A program made the translations under genes and the position numbers. From an uncultured Collinsella sp. (GTDB lineage: Bacteria > Actinomycetota > Coriobacteriia > Coriobacteriales > Coriobacteriaceae), in NCBI GenBank assembly GCA_900541025.1, contig UQIL01000002.1, forward strand, positions 70,830 through 134,829: a stretch of 64,000 bases of DNA, read 5' to 3'. The notes beneath the pieces were generated by a model. It had not been told where the DNA came from, did no database searches, and saw only the letters and a program-made list of their open reading frames with translations. Positions 7,642-16,380 of the stretch are shown here, in pieces (the stretch's first letter is position 1; each line of letters starts with the position of its first letter).

Positions 7642-8583
7642 ATGTCAGAATTCATTAGGCCTCAGGTTCAGGTCGAAGAGATCAACGAGACGTCTGCTCG
7701 TGTCTCCGTCGAGCCGCTCGAGCGTGGTTACGGCGATACGCTGGGTAACTCCCTTCGTCGCGTTCTTCTGTCCTCGCTCGAGGGTGCCGCCGTCGAGGCT
7801 ATTCAGATCGATGGTGCGCAGCACGAGTTCATGACCATCCCTAACATGGTCGAGGATGTCACCGACATCGTCCTGAATGTCAAGGGTCTTGTCTTCAGGG
7901 CTCTCGGCACGACCGACGAGGCGACCGCCACCATCTCGGTTGACGGCCCCTGCGAGGTCACCGGTGCGGACTTCTTTATTCCGTCCGAGTTTGAGCTGGT
8001 CAACCCCGAGCAGCACATTGCTACGCTCACCGAGGGTGGCCATCTCACCATGAGCATGCGCATCGGCTATGGCCGCGGCTATGTTTCTGGCGAGGCCAAC
8101 AAGCGCGACAACGATCCCATCGGTGTGATCCACGTCGACTCGCTGTACTCGCCGGTTTCCCGTTGCGCCAAGCTCGTTGAGGCTTGCCGTGTCGGTCAGC
8201 ACACCGACTACGACCGCCTTGTCCTCGAGATCGAGACCAACGGCTCCATCGCCCCGCGCGACGCCGTGGTCCAGGCTGCCAATATCATCAACCAGCATAT
8301 GGCCGCCTTTATGAACCTTGCCGAGACCCCCGAGGTCGAGGAGGAGGCTTCGATCTTCGCTCCCGAGGTCACCAACGACAACGCCGAGCTGGACAAGCAG
8401 ATCGAGGATCTGGACCTTTCCGTCCGTTCCTACAACTGCCTTAAGCGCGCCAGCATTCACTCGGTCCGTCAGCTCGTTGAGTTCTCGGAGAACGATCTGC
8501 TCAACATCCGTAACTTCGGTGTTAAGTCGATCGAGGAAGTGAAGGACAAGCTTGAGTCCATGGGCCTGAGCCTGAAGGCTTAA
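7642..8583 (+). CDS. rpoA: RNA polymerase alpha subunit
   Basis: The 313-residue subunit has the N-terminal dimerisation domain with ERGYGDTLGNSLRRVLLSSL at about residues 31-50. A short acidic linker (VEEEASIFAPEV) joins it to the C-terminal DNA-binding domain. That domain shows LDLSVRSYNCLKRASIHSV and LLNIRNFGVKSIEEV and contacts UP elements and regulators. GGAGGT precedes the ATG. Gene order rpsD-rpoA-rplQ is standard. Confidence 0.97.
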   Translation: MSEFIRPQVQVEEINETSARVSVEPLERGYGDTLGNSLRRVLLSSLEGAAVEAIQIDGAQHEFMTIPNMVEDVTDIVLNVKGLVFRALGTTDEATATISVDGPCEVTGADFFIPSEFELVNPEQHIATLTEGGHLTMSMRIGYGRGYVSGEANKRDNDPIGVIHVDSLYSPVSRCAKLVEACRVGQHTDYDRLVLEIETNGSIAPRDAVVQAANIINQHMAAFMNLAETPEVEEEASIFAPEVTNDNAELDKQIEDLDLSVRSYNCLKRASIHSVRQLVEFSENDLLNIRNFGVKSIEEVKDKLESMGLSLKA

Positions 8584-8613
8584 TGCTTCGCATATTTGAG
8601 GAGAAACTAGACC

Positions 8614-9081
8614 ATGCGTCACAACGTTAAGAAGGGCCTGAAGCTCGGCACCGATGCGAGCCACACCAAGGCCATGAAGAAGAGCCTTGCTAAGGCCCTC
8701 TTCGAGAACGACCGCATCAAGACCACCGAGACCCGCGCTAAGGCGCTGCGTTCGGTCGTCGATCCGATCATCACTTGGGCCAAGAAGGGCGACCTGCACT
8801 CTCGTCGTCTGGCTATCGCCAAGCTCGGCGATAAGCAGCTCGTTGCCGAGATCTTCGACAAGGCTGCCCAGGGTATGTGGCAGGATCGCAACGGCGGTTA
8901 TACCCGCATCATGAAGCTCGGTAACCGCAAGGGCGACAACGCTCCCATCGTTATCATGGAGCTCGTCACCGAGCCTTGCACGCCTAAGGCCAAGAAGGCT
9001 GCTCCGGCCCCCAAGAAGGCCGCTGCTCCCAAGAAGGTCGAGGCTGCCGAGGAGGCTCCTGCTGAGGAGACCGCTGAGTAG
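8614..9081 (+). CDS. rplQ: 50S ribosomal protein bL17 with a low-complexity C-terminal tail
   Basis: The first ~118 residues are a normal L17, starting MRHNVKKGLKLGTDASHTKAM and including KTTETRAKALRSVVDPI. They are followed by about 35 residues of Lys/Ala/Pro and then Glu/Ala (for example KKAAPAPKKAAAPKK). Typical L17 ends near residue 120-130, so the tail is an added disordered segment. A similar tail occurs on L31 in this window. This is the last gene of the alpha operon and a strong terminator follows. Confidence 0.96.
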   Translation: MRHNVKKGLKLGTDASHTKAMKKSLAKALFENDRIKTTETRAKALRSVVDPIITWAKKGDLHSRRLAIAKLGDKQLVAEIFDKAAQGMWQDRNGGYTRIMKLGNRKGDNAPIVIMELVTEPCTPKAKKAAPAPKKAAAPKKVEAAEEAPAEETAE

Positions 9082-9107
9082 ACAATCCGTCTGCATAGGC
9101 TATATTC

Positions 9108-9138
9108 GAGGGGTACGTTCGCGTACCCCTCTTTTTTT
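9108..9138 (+). terminator. Rho-independent terminator of the alpha operon
   Basis: A perfect 10-bp stem, GAGGGGTACG with CGTACCCCTC, closes a TTCG tetraloop and is followed by seven T residues. It lies 27 nt after the rplQ stop. This is textbook intrinsic terminator structure. Confidence 0.93.
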
Positions 9139-9173
9139 GTCGAAATGCCATTGCCTGTTTGTTGGGAGCGCCC

Positions 9174-9998
9174 ATGACCGCGCCGTCTGATTTCAATTCG
9201 ATTCCAGAGCTCGATGCCACGCTCGTTTTCCGCGTGGCATACGATGGCTCGTCCTATAGCGGCTTTGCCGAGCAGCCGGGACAGACGACGGTTGCGGGTG
9301 AGCTGCGTCGAGCCATCGAGACGCTGCTTCGCCGTCCGATCGATCTGACGTGCGCGGGTCGCACCGATGCCGGCGTGCATGCCGTGGCTCAGTACATCAG
9401 CGTGCCCGTAACGGACGCTGAGCTCGCCCTACCGCGCCGTAGGTGGCTGCGGGCTATGGATGCCCTGCTGCCCAAAGATATCGCCATCAACGAGGTCTAC
9501 AAGGCCCGTAAAGGCTTTTCTGCACGTTTTGACGCGCGTTCCCGTACGTATACGTACCGTATTGCCGATCGAGATGCGCGCCCCGTGCTGTCCCGCGGTG
9601 CGGTGTGGTGGCATCGCTATCCCTTGGATGTTGAGGCTATGTCTGCTGCCTGCCCCGCGCTGCTGGGCGAGCAGGACTTTAAAAGCTTTTGCAAGGTTGC
9701 TTCTGCCGTGGGCAAACCTACGCACCGCTGCGTAATGCGCGCCGAGTTTGGCCATGAGGTTGCGTTTGGCGAGGACATCCTGACGTTTACCATCGAGGGC
9801 AATGCGTTTCTGCATTCGATGGTCCGTACGATCGTTGGCACGCTTGTCGCGATTGGCATGCATCGCCGTGAACCCGAGTGGATGCGCGAGGTCATCGATG
9901 CTTGCGACCGTACCGCTGCGGGCCCCACGGCTCCTGCCTGCGGCCTTACGTTTATGGGCGTGGATTACGATCCCGCCGAGCTCGTCGTGCTCGACTAG
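9174..9998 (+). CDS. truA: tRNA pseudouridine(38-40) synthase TruA
   Basis: The 274-residue enzyme makes pseudouridine at positions 38-40 in the tRNA anticodon arm. The catalytic aspartate is D65 in the signature CAGRTDAGVHA. FRVAYDGSSYSGF at the N-terminus and the C-terminal FLHSMVRTIVGTL are also family hallmarks. ATG at 9174 is chosen because GGGAG lies 5 nt before it. truA commonly follows the alpha operon, but here a strong terminator separates it from rplQ, so it likely has its own promoter. Confidence 0.94.
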   Translation: MTAPSDFNSIPELDATLVFRVAYDGSSYSGFAEQPGQTTVAGELRRAIETLLRRPIDLTCAGRTDAGVHAVAQYISVPVTDAELALPRRRWLRAMDALLPKDIAINEVYKARKGFSARFDARSRTYTYRIADRDARPVLSRGAVWWHRYPLDVEAMSAACPALLGEQDFKSFCKVASAVGKPTHRCVMRAEFGHEVAFGEDILTFTIEGNAFLHSMVRTIVGTLVAIGMHRREPEWMREVIDACDRTAAGPTAPACGLTFMGVDYDPAELVVLD

Positions 9999-10159
9999 GG
10001 GAGGGCTCGACGCGTCGTGCGTCGACACCCATTATCTGTGGGCTGCGCGTGTGCAACATCTGTTCTTGGCGTGCAATACAACCGGTGTCTCATTGCTTTT
10101 ATTGCCGGGGTGTACCATGAACCACGGTTTGATTCATTGCTGTCGAGAGGACGGATAAC

Positions 10160-11200
10160 TTGGTTCGACGTGGCTCGCATCCGCGACTTTCGGTGATCCT
10201 TGTGGTAGAAGGTTCGCCCAGCTATGCGATGCGTGCGCTCGAGAGTATCCAGAACCAAGACCTCTACGATTTGCAGATTGTCGTTGTTTGCCGCGATGCT
10301 GCGCCCGGTGTGCGCCATTCGCTTCAAGTTGCTGCCGACAGGGACATCCATATTGATTTGATTGACGTCGAGGACGCGAAGCGCGGCGCTTGCCTTCGTG
10401 CCGGTTTTGCTGTCTCGCGCGGCTCTCAAATCATCGCTATGAACGCCGATGAGTGGTTTGCTCCGCAGTCCCTTTCCAAGATGGTCGATATCGCGTGCGA
10501 TACTGCGGCAGACATAGTGTTCCCCACGGTGTCGCTCGACCGCTATGATGCACATCGAGAACGCCATTCGCGCGTCTTGGATGCTGCCTCTATTGCCATA
10601 GAAGACGAGTCTTCTATGGTGACTGGGCTGCCCCAGTTGATTTTGGGCGGCCTAGTCGCTCAGACCTCTGGCGTGATGTATAGCCGTCCGCTGTTTGAGG
10701 CATGCCTGTCGCGCGGCAAGGCGTACCGTACGGTTGAGTTTATGGCTTATGCGCTCTCGCAGGCACGATTCGTGTCCGGCTGCGGCGACGCTTGTTTCCA
10801 CGCGGTGGCACCTAAGCTTACAGATGCCTATGATCCCACCATGTATGCCAGGATATCCGATGACACTCGAGCGCTCGACGAGCTTGCGGACTCACTCTCG
10901 GAAGCAGATAGCGGTGGTCGGCTCAAGCTGGCAAGCCAAAAGTTCTACTTTGCCGGACTGGTCGCCTGCATCGAGAATTTGTGTCTTAGCCCGCATGGAG
11001 TGTCGTCAATCGAGCGTTCCGCCCGCATGCGTGATATGCTCGAGGCGCCTCGAACCCGTCAGATGGTCGCCGCGCTCAAGGATAACCATCGGGGACTCGG
11101 TTTGTTGTTTGGGCCGATCGCCAGCGCCAAGCCCGCGCGCTGCGTGATGTGTACGCATCTGGCAGCTTTTCTTAACCGGACGGGCGCAAAAACCGCCTAA
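10160..11200 (+). CDS. Family 2-like glycosyltransferase
   Basis: The 346-residue protein begins with a GT-A nucleotide-binding fold: PRLSVILVVEGSPSYAMRALES, then DLQIVVVCRDAAP and a later MNADEWF where a DxD-type motif is expected. No membrane segment is obvious. The second half shows no recognised domain. The acceptor and sugar cannot be predicted. The start is TTG preceded by GAGAGGA. It stands alone between truA and argR, with a 160-nt upstream gap in which nothing was recognised. The GT-2 assignment is moderately sure; the exact DxD is imperfect. Confidence 0.65.
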   Translation: MVRRGSHPRLSVILVVEGSPSYAMRALESIQNQDLYDLQIVVVCRDAAPGVRHSLQVAADRDIHIDLIDVEDAKRGACLRAGFAVSRGSQIIAMNADEWFAPQSLSKMVDIACDTAADIVFPTVSLDRYDAHRERHSRVLDAASIAIEDESSMVTGLPQLILGGLVAQTSGVMYSRPLFEACLSRGKAYRTVEFMAYALSQARFVSGCGDACFHAVAPKLTDAYDPTMYARISDDTRALDELADSLSEADSGGRLKLASQKFYFAGLVACIENLCLSPHGVSSIERSARMRDMLEAPRTRQMVAALKDNHRGLGLLFGPIASAKPARCVMCTHLAAFLNRTGAKTA

Positions 11201-11207
11201 ACGGCTC

Positions 11208-11243
11208 ATTTCGAAACAAATTTGCATAGAATTGTTTCGAAAT
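11208..11243. promoter_or_regulatory. Inverted repeat upstream of argR (candidate operator)
   Basis: A perfect 12-bp dyad, ATTTCGAAACAA and TTGTTTCGAAAT, is separated by 12 nt. It lies about 90 nt before the argR start and directly after the glycosyltransferase stop. No T-run follows, so it does not look like a terminator. The core ATTGTTTCGAAA recurs upstream of gltB at 43579-43590, another nitrogen-metabolism gene. Confidence 0.4.
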
Positions 11244-11332
11244 GCGTTCTTATACACAAAAGCCTTCAAATAGCGTTAAACTATTCAGTCACTGATTGAT
11301 TGTCTCCGCCATCTTTTGGAGAGAGGGTTTGT

Positions 11333-11770
11333 ATGGCTAAAAAACGCAATGGGCGCCAGGATGCCATTAGAGATATTGTGCGCAATAAGGACGTCCGCAC
11401 GCAGCGCGTGCTGGTCGATGAGCTCCGCGCTATGGGCTTTGATTGCACGCAGGCGACTGTCTCTCGCGATATTGCCGATATGGGGCTGCGTAAGCTCCCC
11501 GAGGGTATCTATGTTCTGGCAGAGGACCTGCACCTGCAGCGTATGGTTTCCGAGCTCGTAACGGGCGTTCTGCGCACCGATAATCTGGTTATGATCAAGG
11601 CTCAGCCTGGTACGGCTTCCGGCATCGCCGCCGCCGTTGATGCGGCAGAGTTGCCCGATGTGCTTGGCTCGCTTGCCGGCAACGATACGATTTTGGTTAT
11701 TGCCCAGACGGCCGAGGACGGCGAGCGTCTCGAGGCGCTGATCAATAAGCTGAGCAATTCTCGCAAGTAG
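11333..11770 (+). CDS. argR: Arginine repressor ArgR
   Basis: A 145-residue regulator. The N-terminal winged helix contains RQDAIRDIVRNKDVRTQ and TQATVSRDIADMGLRK at about residues 7-55. The C-terminal hexamerisation and arginine-binding domain has GTASGIAAAVDA and GNDTILVIAQ. No arg biosynthesis gene is adjacent, so it acts in trans. ATG at 11333 is chosen for the GGAGAGAGGG site 5-6 nt upstream. A terminator follows about 50 nt after the stop. Confidence 0.93.
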   Translation: MAKKRNGRQDAIRDIVRNKDVRTQRVLVDELRAMGFDCTQATVSRDIADMGLRKLPEGIYVLAEDLHLQRMVSELVTGVLRTDNLVMIKAQPGTASGIAAAVDAAELPDVLGSLAGNDTILVIAQTAEDGERLEALINKLSNSRK

Positions 11771-11820
11771 GCGTGCGGGTCGTGCGCTCGGCACTGTGTG
11801 CGTGACATGGTGGCTTGTAA

Positions 11821-11860
11821 GGGGGTATCGACGTTGGTCGGTACCCCCTATATTGTTTGC
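11821..11860 (+). terminator. Terminator after argR
   Basis: GGGGGTA-TCGAC and GTCG-GTACCCCC form a long stem with one mismatch around a GTTG loop. It is followed by a T-rich stretch (TATATTGTTT). The stem is strong and the T-run modest. Confidence 0.6.
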
Positions 11861-11898
11861 CGGTATAAAGGCCGTCCACCAGGTCGCTTTAAACTAAA

Positions 11899-11936
11899 AG
11901 GCCCCCGAGCACTTTAATAAGCTGCTCGGGGGCCTT
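11899..11936 (-). terminator. Terminator of the penicillin-binding protein gene (probably bidirectional)
   Basis: AGGCCCCCGAGCA and TGCTCGGGGGCCTT pair perfectly around an 11-nt loop. On the minus strand the stem is followed by TTTTAG, fitting termination of the converging penicillin-binding protein gene. On the plus strand TTGTTG follows, giving weaker back-up termination for argR. Confidence 0.85.
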
Positions 11937-11959
11937 GTTGCTAATGGCCGGATGAATTT

Positions 11960-14164
11960 CTAGCCAACCGTATCGTCAGGCGTGGGCGAGGGGTCGGGAG
12001 TGGGTGTAGGCGTAGGCGTAGGCGTAGGCGTGCCGCCATCGCCGCCGGTCGAACCACCAGTGGAGCCGCCCGTCGAGCCACCGGTCGTACCGGTGCCGCC
12101 GGTGGTGTCGCCGCCCGTGGTCTCGGTGGTCGTGGTCGTCGTGGTAGTCGTTGTGGTGGTTTCCTCTTCGTCCTCGTTCTCGTCCTTGTCGTCGTTCTCC
12201 GTCTTCTTGGTGTTGTTAGTGCCGTAGAACTTCCAGACGCTGTTGTTCTTGTAGGTGGGCGCCGTTCCGGTCGCAAACTCCTCGCGCTCGGTGCCGGCAA
12301 GGACGGTGTTCATGAACTTCTTAAAGACGGGCAGGTTGGTGCTGTCGCCCAGCAGGTCTGTGCCGTATTTTTGGATGGGAATCTCGCCCGCGGAATAGCC
12401 GGTCCACAGGGCGCACGCCAGCTGCGGGGTATAGCCGCAGAACCACAGGTTGGTGGTGTTGTCGGTGGTGCCCGTTTTGCCGGCATAGGGCTGGTTGACG
12501 CTCAGGGCGCCAGCAGCACCTGTACCGCTGCCCTGCATGACGCCGGACAGAACATCGGTGACCGCGGCGGCCTCGCCCTCGGTAAGCACCTGTGAGGGAT
12601 TGTCGGTGTGCTGGTACAGCACCGAACCGGTACGAGAGTCAATCTCGGTGATGGCGATCGGCTGGCGATAGTAGCCGCCGTTGGCAAACGTCGCGTAGGC
12701 GGCGGCCATCTCGAGCGGCGAGATCGAGCCGGTGCCGAGCGTCATGACGGGAACGTCCTCGATGTTGTCCTTGGCGGGATCGATGCCGAGCTTTTTGACG
12801 AGTGAGATGATCTTGCTGTTGCCGACGGCTTCCGCCACCTGGATGTAGCCGGTGTTGGAGGAGTATGCCGTTGCCTGCTTAAGCGTGATGTTGCCATAGC
12901 TATGGTTGGCGTAGTTTTGGACCTCGGTCGTGGTGCCCTTGGCCTTGAGTGGCGAGTTGCAGTTGAGGGTGACGTTGGGGTTCATGCCGTTTTGGATGGC
13001 AGTTGCCAGCGTAAAGGCCTTGAAGGTGGAGCCGACGGGACGCTTGGCCGTGGCATGGTTTACGTGGTTCTCGTCGGCGTTGTAGTCGTAGCCGCCCACC
13101 ATGCACTTGATGTAGCCGGTCTTGGGGTCGACGACGACCATGCCCATGTCCAGTCCGTCGAGTGAGAGCGTGTCGAGCTGCTCGCGGACGGCATTCTCTG
13201 CCACCTGCTGCATCGTGGGGTCGATGGTGGTCTTGACGGTCAGGCCGCCCTTAAAGAGCACGTCGGTCGAGAACTCCTGCTCCAGCAGCTGCTTAACATA
13301 GGCGACAAAGTAGGGCTGCGAGTATACGTCGACGCCGCTGCCCGAAATCTCGGTCACGTTGAGGGTGATGGGCTCGGCCTGTGCGGCATCGTGCTCCTCC
13401 TGCGTGATGTGGCCCAGGCGCAACATGTTGTCAAGGACCTTGTTGCGACGGGACAGCGCCAGGTCGGGGTTGACCGTGGGGTCGTACTGCGAGGGCGAGT
13501 TGGGAAGGCCGATCAACAGTGCGGCCTCGCTCAGCGTGAGGTCGGCGGCGCTCTTGGACAGATAGGTCTCAGCTGCGGCCTCAATACCGTAGGCGCCGTG
13601 GCCGTAGTAGATGGTGTTGAGGTACATCATGAGGATCTCGTCTTTGGAGTACATATCCTCCATCTTGACGGCGATGTAAGCCTCGCGCACCTTACGCTCG
13701 ATGGTCGAGTCGAACTGCTCCTCCTGCAGGATGGTGTTGCGCACCAGCTGCTGGGTGATAGTCGAGGCGCCTTCGTGCCCGCCGCCGAGGGTTGCCACCG
13801 CAGCACGCGCGATACCCCACAGGTCGATACCGCCGTGCTCGTAGAAGCGCTCGTCCTCGACGTCAACGGTGCCCTGCAGCACGTAGGGGGAGACCTCGTC
13901 CTTGGTGATGGACTTGCGGTTTTGCGTGTAGAAGCTCGCAATCTTGTTGCCGTTGCAGTCGACGATCTCGGTGGGCTCGCTCACCAGATACGCGTTGGCG
14001 TCGGTGTAGTCGGGCAGATCGGACAGCCAGCGGTTGACGTTGCCGACCATGCCGATGCCAAACGCCACGCCCGCGATAAGCAAAAAGCCCAAAAACGAGA
14101 GCAGGATTATGGGCAGAGCATGCGTCTTTGAACGGCTGCGTCCCTGTCGTTGGCGAGGACCCAT
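11960..14164 (-). CDS. Class A penicillin-binding protein (bifunctional transglycosylase/transpeptidase)
   Basis: The 734-residue enzyme polymerises and crosslinks peptidoglycan. One N-terminal membrane anchor spans about residues 16-40. The GT51 transglycosylase domain shows EDERFYEHGG (103-112) and GASTITQQLVRN (132-143). The transpeptidase has STFK (379-382), SSN (435-437) and KTG (563-565). The last ~80 residues are low complexity: an acidic stretch, a run of threonines, GGST repeats and PT repeats. This is probably a flexible cell-wall-spanning tail. The start at 14164 is preceded on its strand by GGAGGTCAATAT. It is divergent from the U32 gene. Confidence 0.93.
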   Translation of the reverse strand: MGPRQRQGRSRSKTHALPIILLSFLGFLLIAGVAFGIGMVGNVNRWLSDLPDYTDANAYLVSEPTEIVDCNGNKIASFYTQNRKSITKDEVSPYVLQGTVDVEDERFYEHGGIDLWGIARAAVATLGGGHEGASTITQQLVRNTILQEEQFDSTIERKVREAYIAVKMEDMYSKDEILMMYLNTIYYGHGAYGIEAAAETYLSKSAADLTLSEAALLIGLPNSPSQYDPTVNPDLALSRRNKVLDNMLRLGHITQEEHDAAQAEPITLNVTEISGSGVDVYSQPYFVAYVKQLLEQEFSTDVLFKGGLTVKTTIDPTMQQVAENAVREQLDTLSLDGLDMGMVVVDPKTGYIKCMVGGYDYNADENHVNHATAKRPVGSTFKAFTLATAIQNGMNPNVTLNCNSPLKAKGTTTEVQNYANHSYGNITLKQATAYSSNTGYIQVAEAVGNSKIISLVKKLGIDPAKDNIEDVPVMTLGTGSISPLEMAAAYATFANGGYYRQPIAITEIDSRTGSVLYQHTDNPSQVLTEGEAAAVTDVLSGVMQGSGTGAAGALSVNQPYAGKTGTTDNTTNLWFCGYTPQLACALWTGYSAGEIPIQKYGTDLLGDSTNLPVFKKFMNTVLAGTEREEFATGTAPTYKNNSVWKFYGTNNTKKTENDDKDENEDEEETTTTTTTTTTTTETTGGDTTGGTGTTGGSTGGSTGGSTGGDGGTPTPTPTPTPTPDPSPTPDDTVG
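11985..12165. repeat. Low-complexity coding repeats in the penicillin-binding protein tail
   Basis: This stretch encodes the Thr-rich, Gly-Gly-Ser-Thr and Pro-Thr repeats of the PBP tail. At DNA level it is made of short tandem units such as GTAGGC and GTGGTC. Such arrays are prone to slippage and length change. Confidence 0.75.
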
Positions 14165-14325
14165 ATATTGACCTCCAGGTATGTCGTGCCGGACGGTGGA
14201 TGTGCCGTCGGGCAGGATGGACATAAGTTATTACACGATAAACCAAACGGGGCGCGCGAGGCCTCGTGTATGCTGGAAGACGGCATTTTTCAGAGTGAAT
14301 GCATACCTTGGTAAGGAGTTTGTCG

Positions 14326-16284
14326 ATGGCGATTCGGACGATGGGGCCGAGCGAACAACACAAGGCTGGATTGGATGCTGCCGGTGCGGCGCTGCCCGAG
14401 CTGCTGGCGCCGGCGGGCGGACTCGACCAGATGCTTGCGGCCATCGCCGCGGGTGCCGATGCCATCTATGCGGGGTTGGGCGGCTTTAACGCCCGCGTGA
14501 GCGCGCACGGTTTTACCGATGACGAGTTTGCGCGCGGCTGCGCCGTGGCGCATGTCCATGGCGTGCGTGTGTACGTAACGCTCAACGTGTTCGTGTTTGA
14601 CGATGAGTTGTCCGACGCGGTGGCGTTGGGAGCTCATGCACTGGAGCTGGGCGCCGATGCTCTGATTGTCGCCGATGCCGGGCTGGCCTGTGCGCTGCGC
14701 ACGGCGATTCCCGGGGTCGAGATTCACCTGTCCACGCAGGCGGGCGCTCATAGCGAGAGCGCCGTGCGGCTTGCCGCCGATGAGCTTGGGGTCGAGCGCG
14801 TGACGACGGCACGCGAGCTGACGGTCGACGAGATTGCGGCGCTATGTGCCACGGGCGTGCCCATCGAGGTATTCTGCCACGGTGCGATTTGCATCGGATA
14901 TTCGGGGGCGTGCGAGTTCTCGGCCCTGCGGCGTGGGCGCTCGGCGATGCGCGGCGACTGCACGCAGCCGTGCCGTCTGGCGTACGACCTGGTGGACGAG
15001 GCGGGACAGAGTGTTGTCGCCGTCGAGGGAGATCGCCTGCTGTGCCCGCGCGACTATCTGGGTATTGCGCATCTGCCCGAGCTTGTAGATGCCGGCGTGG
15101 CGTCGCTCAAGATCGAGGGGCGCATGAAGAACCCCGATTACGTATTCAACGTGGTGCGGGTGTGGCGCCGGGCGCTCGATATGCTGTGCGACGGCGCGTG
15201 GGACCCCGGTGCCGTGGAAGAGCTTGAACGCGAGCTGGGCCGGTCGTTCAACCGCGGGTTTACCGACGCGTACCTGCGGGGGCGTTCGGGCGCCGAGCTT
15301 ATGAGCTTTGAGCGTGCAATCAACCAAGGTGTGCGCGTGGGACGTCTGGTGGCCGTGGGCCACGAGGAAGTGACCGTCGAGCTCGACGCCGCCGTGGCGG
15401 CGGGTGACACGCTCGAGATTCGGTTCTATCCGGGTGTCGACGCGCGTCCCGATGTGCCCAAGCGCTGGCCGCAGGTGCCCTGCCCGGTGGATGCCGCAGC
15501 GGGGAAGCGCGTCGTCGTGCATTGCAAGCGTAAGGTGGACGCGGGCTGCGAGGTGTACCTGATTCGCAGCGCCGGCGTGTTGGATCAGACGGCGGCGGTG
15601 TTGGAGCGCATGCGGGCCGAGGCGAATGCGATTGCGCCCGTTGCGCGTGCCGTTGAGGCGCTGCCCTTTGAGGACGTTGCGGTGGATGGCGGTGCGTCGA
15701 CGGAGTTGGTGGAGTGCGCGGTTCCCGCTCGCATGGTTTTTGCTTGGCAGCTGATGGATGCCGACCCGCGCGGAGAACTCGATTTGTCCGACGCCGTTGT
15801 GGTGCTTGACGAGGTGTGCCGCACGGGTGACGCTGACCGGACCCGCTCACTGATGCAGCGTGCCGGGTGCGTCGTCTGCCGCAACCTGGGACAGGTGGTG
15901 ATCGCTCGCGAGCTGGGCGTGACATTTGACGTGGCGGCGCCGGTGTTCTGCGCGAATCGGGCCACGCTTACCTGGCTGCGCGGACTCGGTGCGGGGCGGG
16001 TGTACTTGCCGGCCGAGTTGCTCGGCAATGATGCGGAGCGTATTGCCGAACTGGCTGCTGAACCCGGCGTCTTTGGTCCGGTCGACGCCGACCGTCCCGA
16101 GCTTATGGTGTGCGAGCACTGCCTGCTGACCGCCGAGGGCGTCTGCGCCACCGATGCGACGGGACAGGTCCGTTGCCGCGACTGCTTGCGTCGTCGGCAG
16201 GTACGCTATCTGGTTGAGCGTGACGGTACACGTCTGCCAGTTGCCATTGACGCATGCGGCAGGACGAGGATTTTCCTGTCGTAG
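14326..16284 (+). CDS. Peptidase U32 family protein (YegQ/RlhA-like) with C-terminal extension
   Basis: The 652-residue protein opens with LPELLAPAGGLDQMLAAIAAGADAIYAGL, the classic U32 start. It keeps the cysteine-containing signature region HGAICIGYSGACEFSALRRG and RGDCTQPCRLAYDL, and SLKIEGRMKNPDYVFNVV. Some members use these cysteines in rRNA/tRNA hydroxylation rather than proteolysis. The C-terminal 250 residues, with CEHC and CRDC motifs near the end, suggest an extra metal-binding part. ATG at 14326 has AAGGAG 7 nt upstream. True peptidase activity is uncertain. Confidence 0.85.
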   Translation: MAIRTMGPSEQHKAGLDAAGAALPELLAPAGGLDQMLAAIAAGADAIYAGLGGFNARVSAHGFTDDEFARGCAVAHVHGVRVYVTLNVFVFDDELSDAVALGAHALELGADALIVADAGLACALRTAIPGVEIHLSTQAGAHSESAVRLAADELGVERVTTARELTVDEIAALCATGVPIEVFCHGAICIGYSGACEFSALRRGRSAMRGDCTQPCRLAYDLVDEAGQSVVAVEGDRLLCPRDYLGIAHLPELVDAGVASLKIEGRMKNPDYVFNVVRVWRRALDMLCDGAWDPGAVEELERELGRSFNRGFTDAYLRGRSGAELMSFERAINQGVRVGRLVAVGHEEVTVELDAAVAAGDTLEIRFYPGVDARPDVPKRWPQVPCPVDAAAGKRVVVHCKRKVDAGCEVYLIRSAGVLDQTAAVLERMRAEANAIAPVARAVEALPFEDVAVDGGASTELVECAVPARMVFAWQLMDADPRGELDLSDAVVVLDEVCRTGDADRTRSLMQRAGCVVCRNLGQVVIARELGVTFDVAAPVFCANRATLTWLRGLGAGRVYLPAELLGNDAERIAELAAEPGVFGPVDADRPELMVCEHCLLTAEGVCATDATGQVRCRDCLRRRQVRYLVERDGTRLPVAIDACGRTRIFLS

Positions 16285-16332
16285 GTGCCGCGTCGCGTCA
16301 GTTTGTTATCATAAGAGAGTTTATGGACTTCC

Positions 16333-16359
16333 AGCACCGCCGTTTTCGGCGAGGGTGCT
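16333..16359 (+). promoter_or_regulatory. Hairpin in the tyrS leader
   Basis: AGCACC pairs with GGGTGCT and an inner GCCG/CGGC closes a TTTT loop, 12 nt before the tyrS ribosome-binding site. No T-run follows, so it is not a terminator. No T-box elements (specifier loop or the conserved TGGNACCGCG-type box) were recognised in the 96-nt gap. Confidence 0.35.
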
Positions 16360-16380
16360 ATAGCAAAAGGAGGATACCCA

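Noticed and set aside
7645..9096. Minus-strand frame opposite rpoA and rplQ
   Set aside because: It spans two real genes and the intergenic ribosome-binding site, and its translation resembles no family.
11985..12165. Non-coding minisatellite
   Set aside because: The tandem units lie in the reading frame of the penicillin-binding protein and encode its low-complexity tail.
16285..16380. T-box riboswitch before tyrS
   Set aside because: The leader is only 96 nt and shows a single nested hairpin without T-box sequence or terminator.
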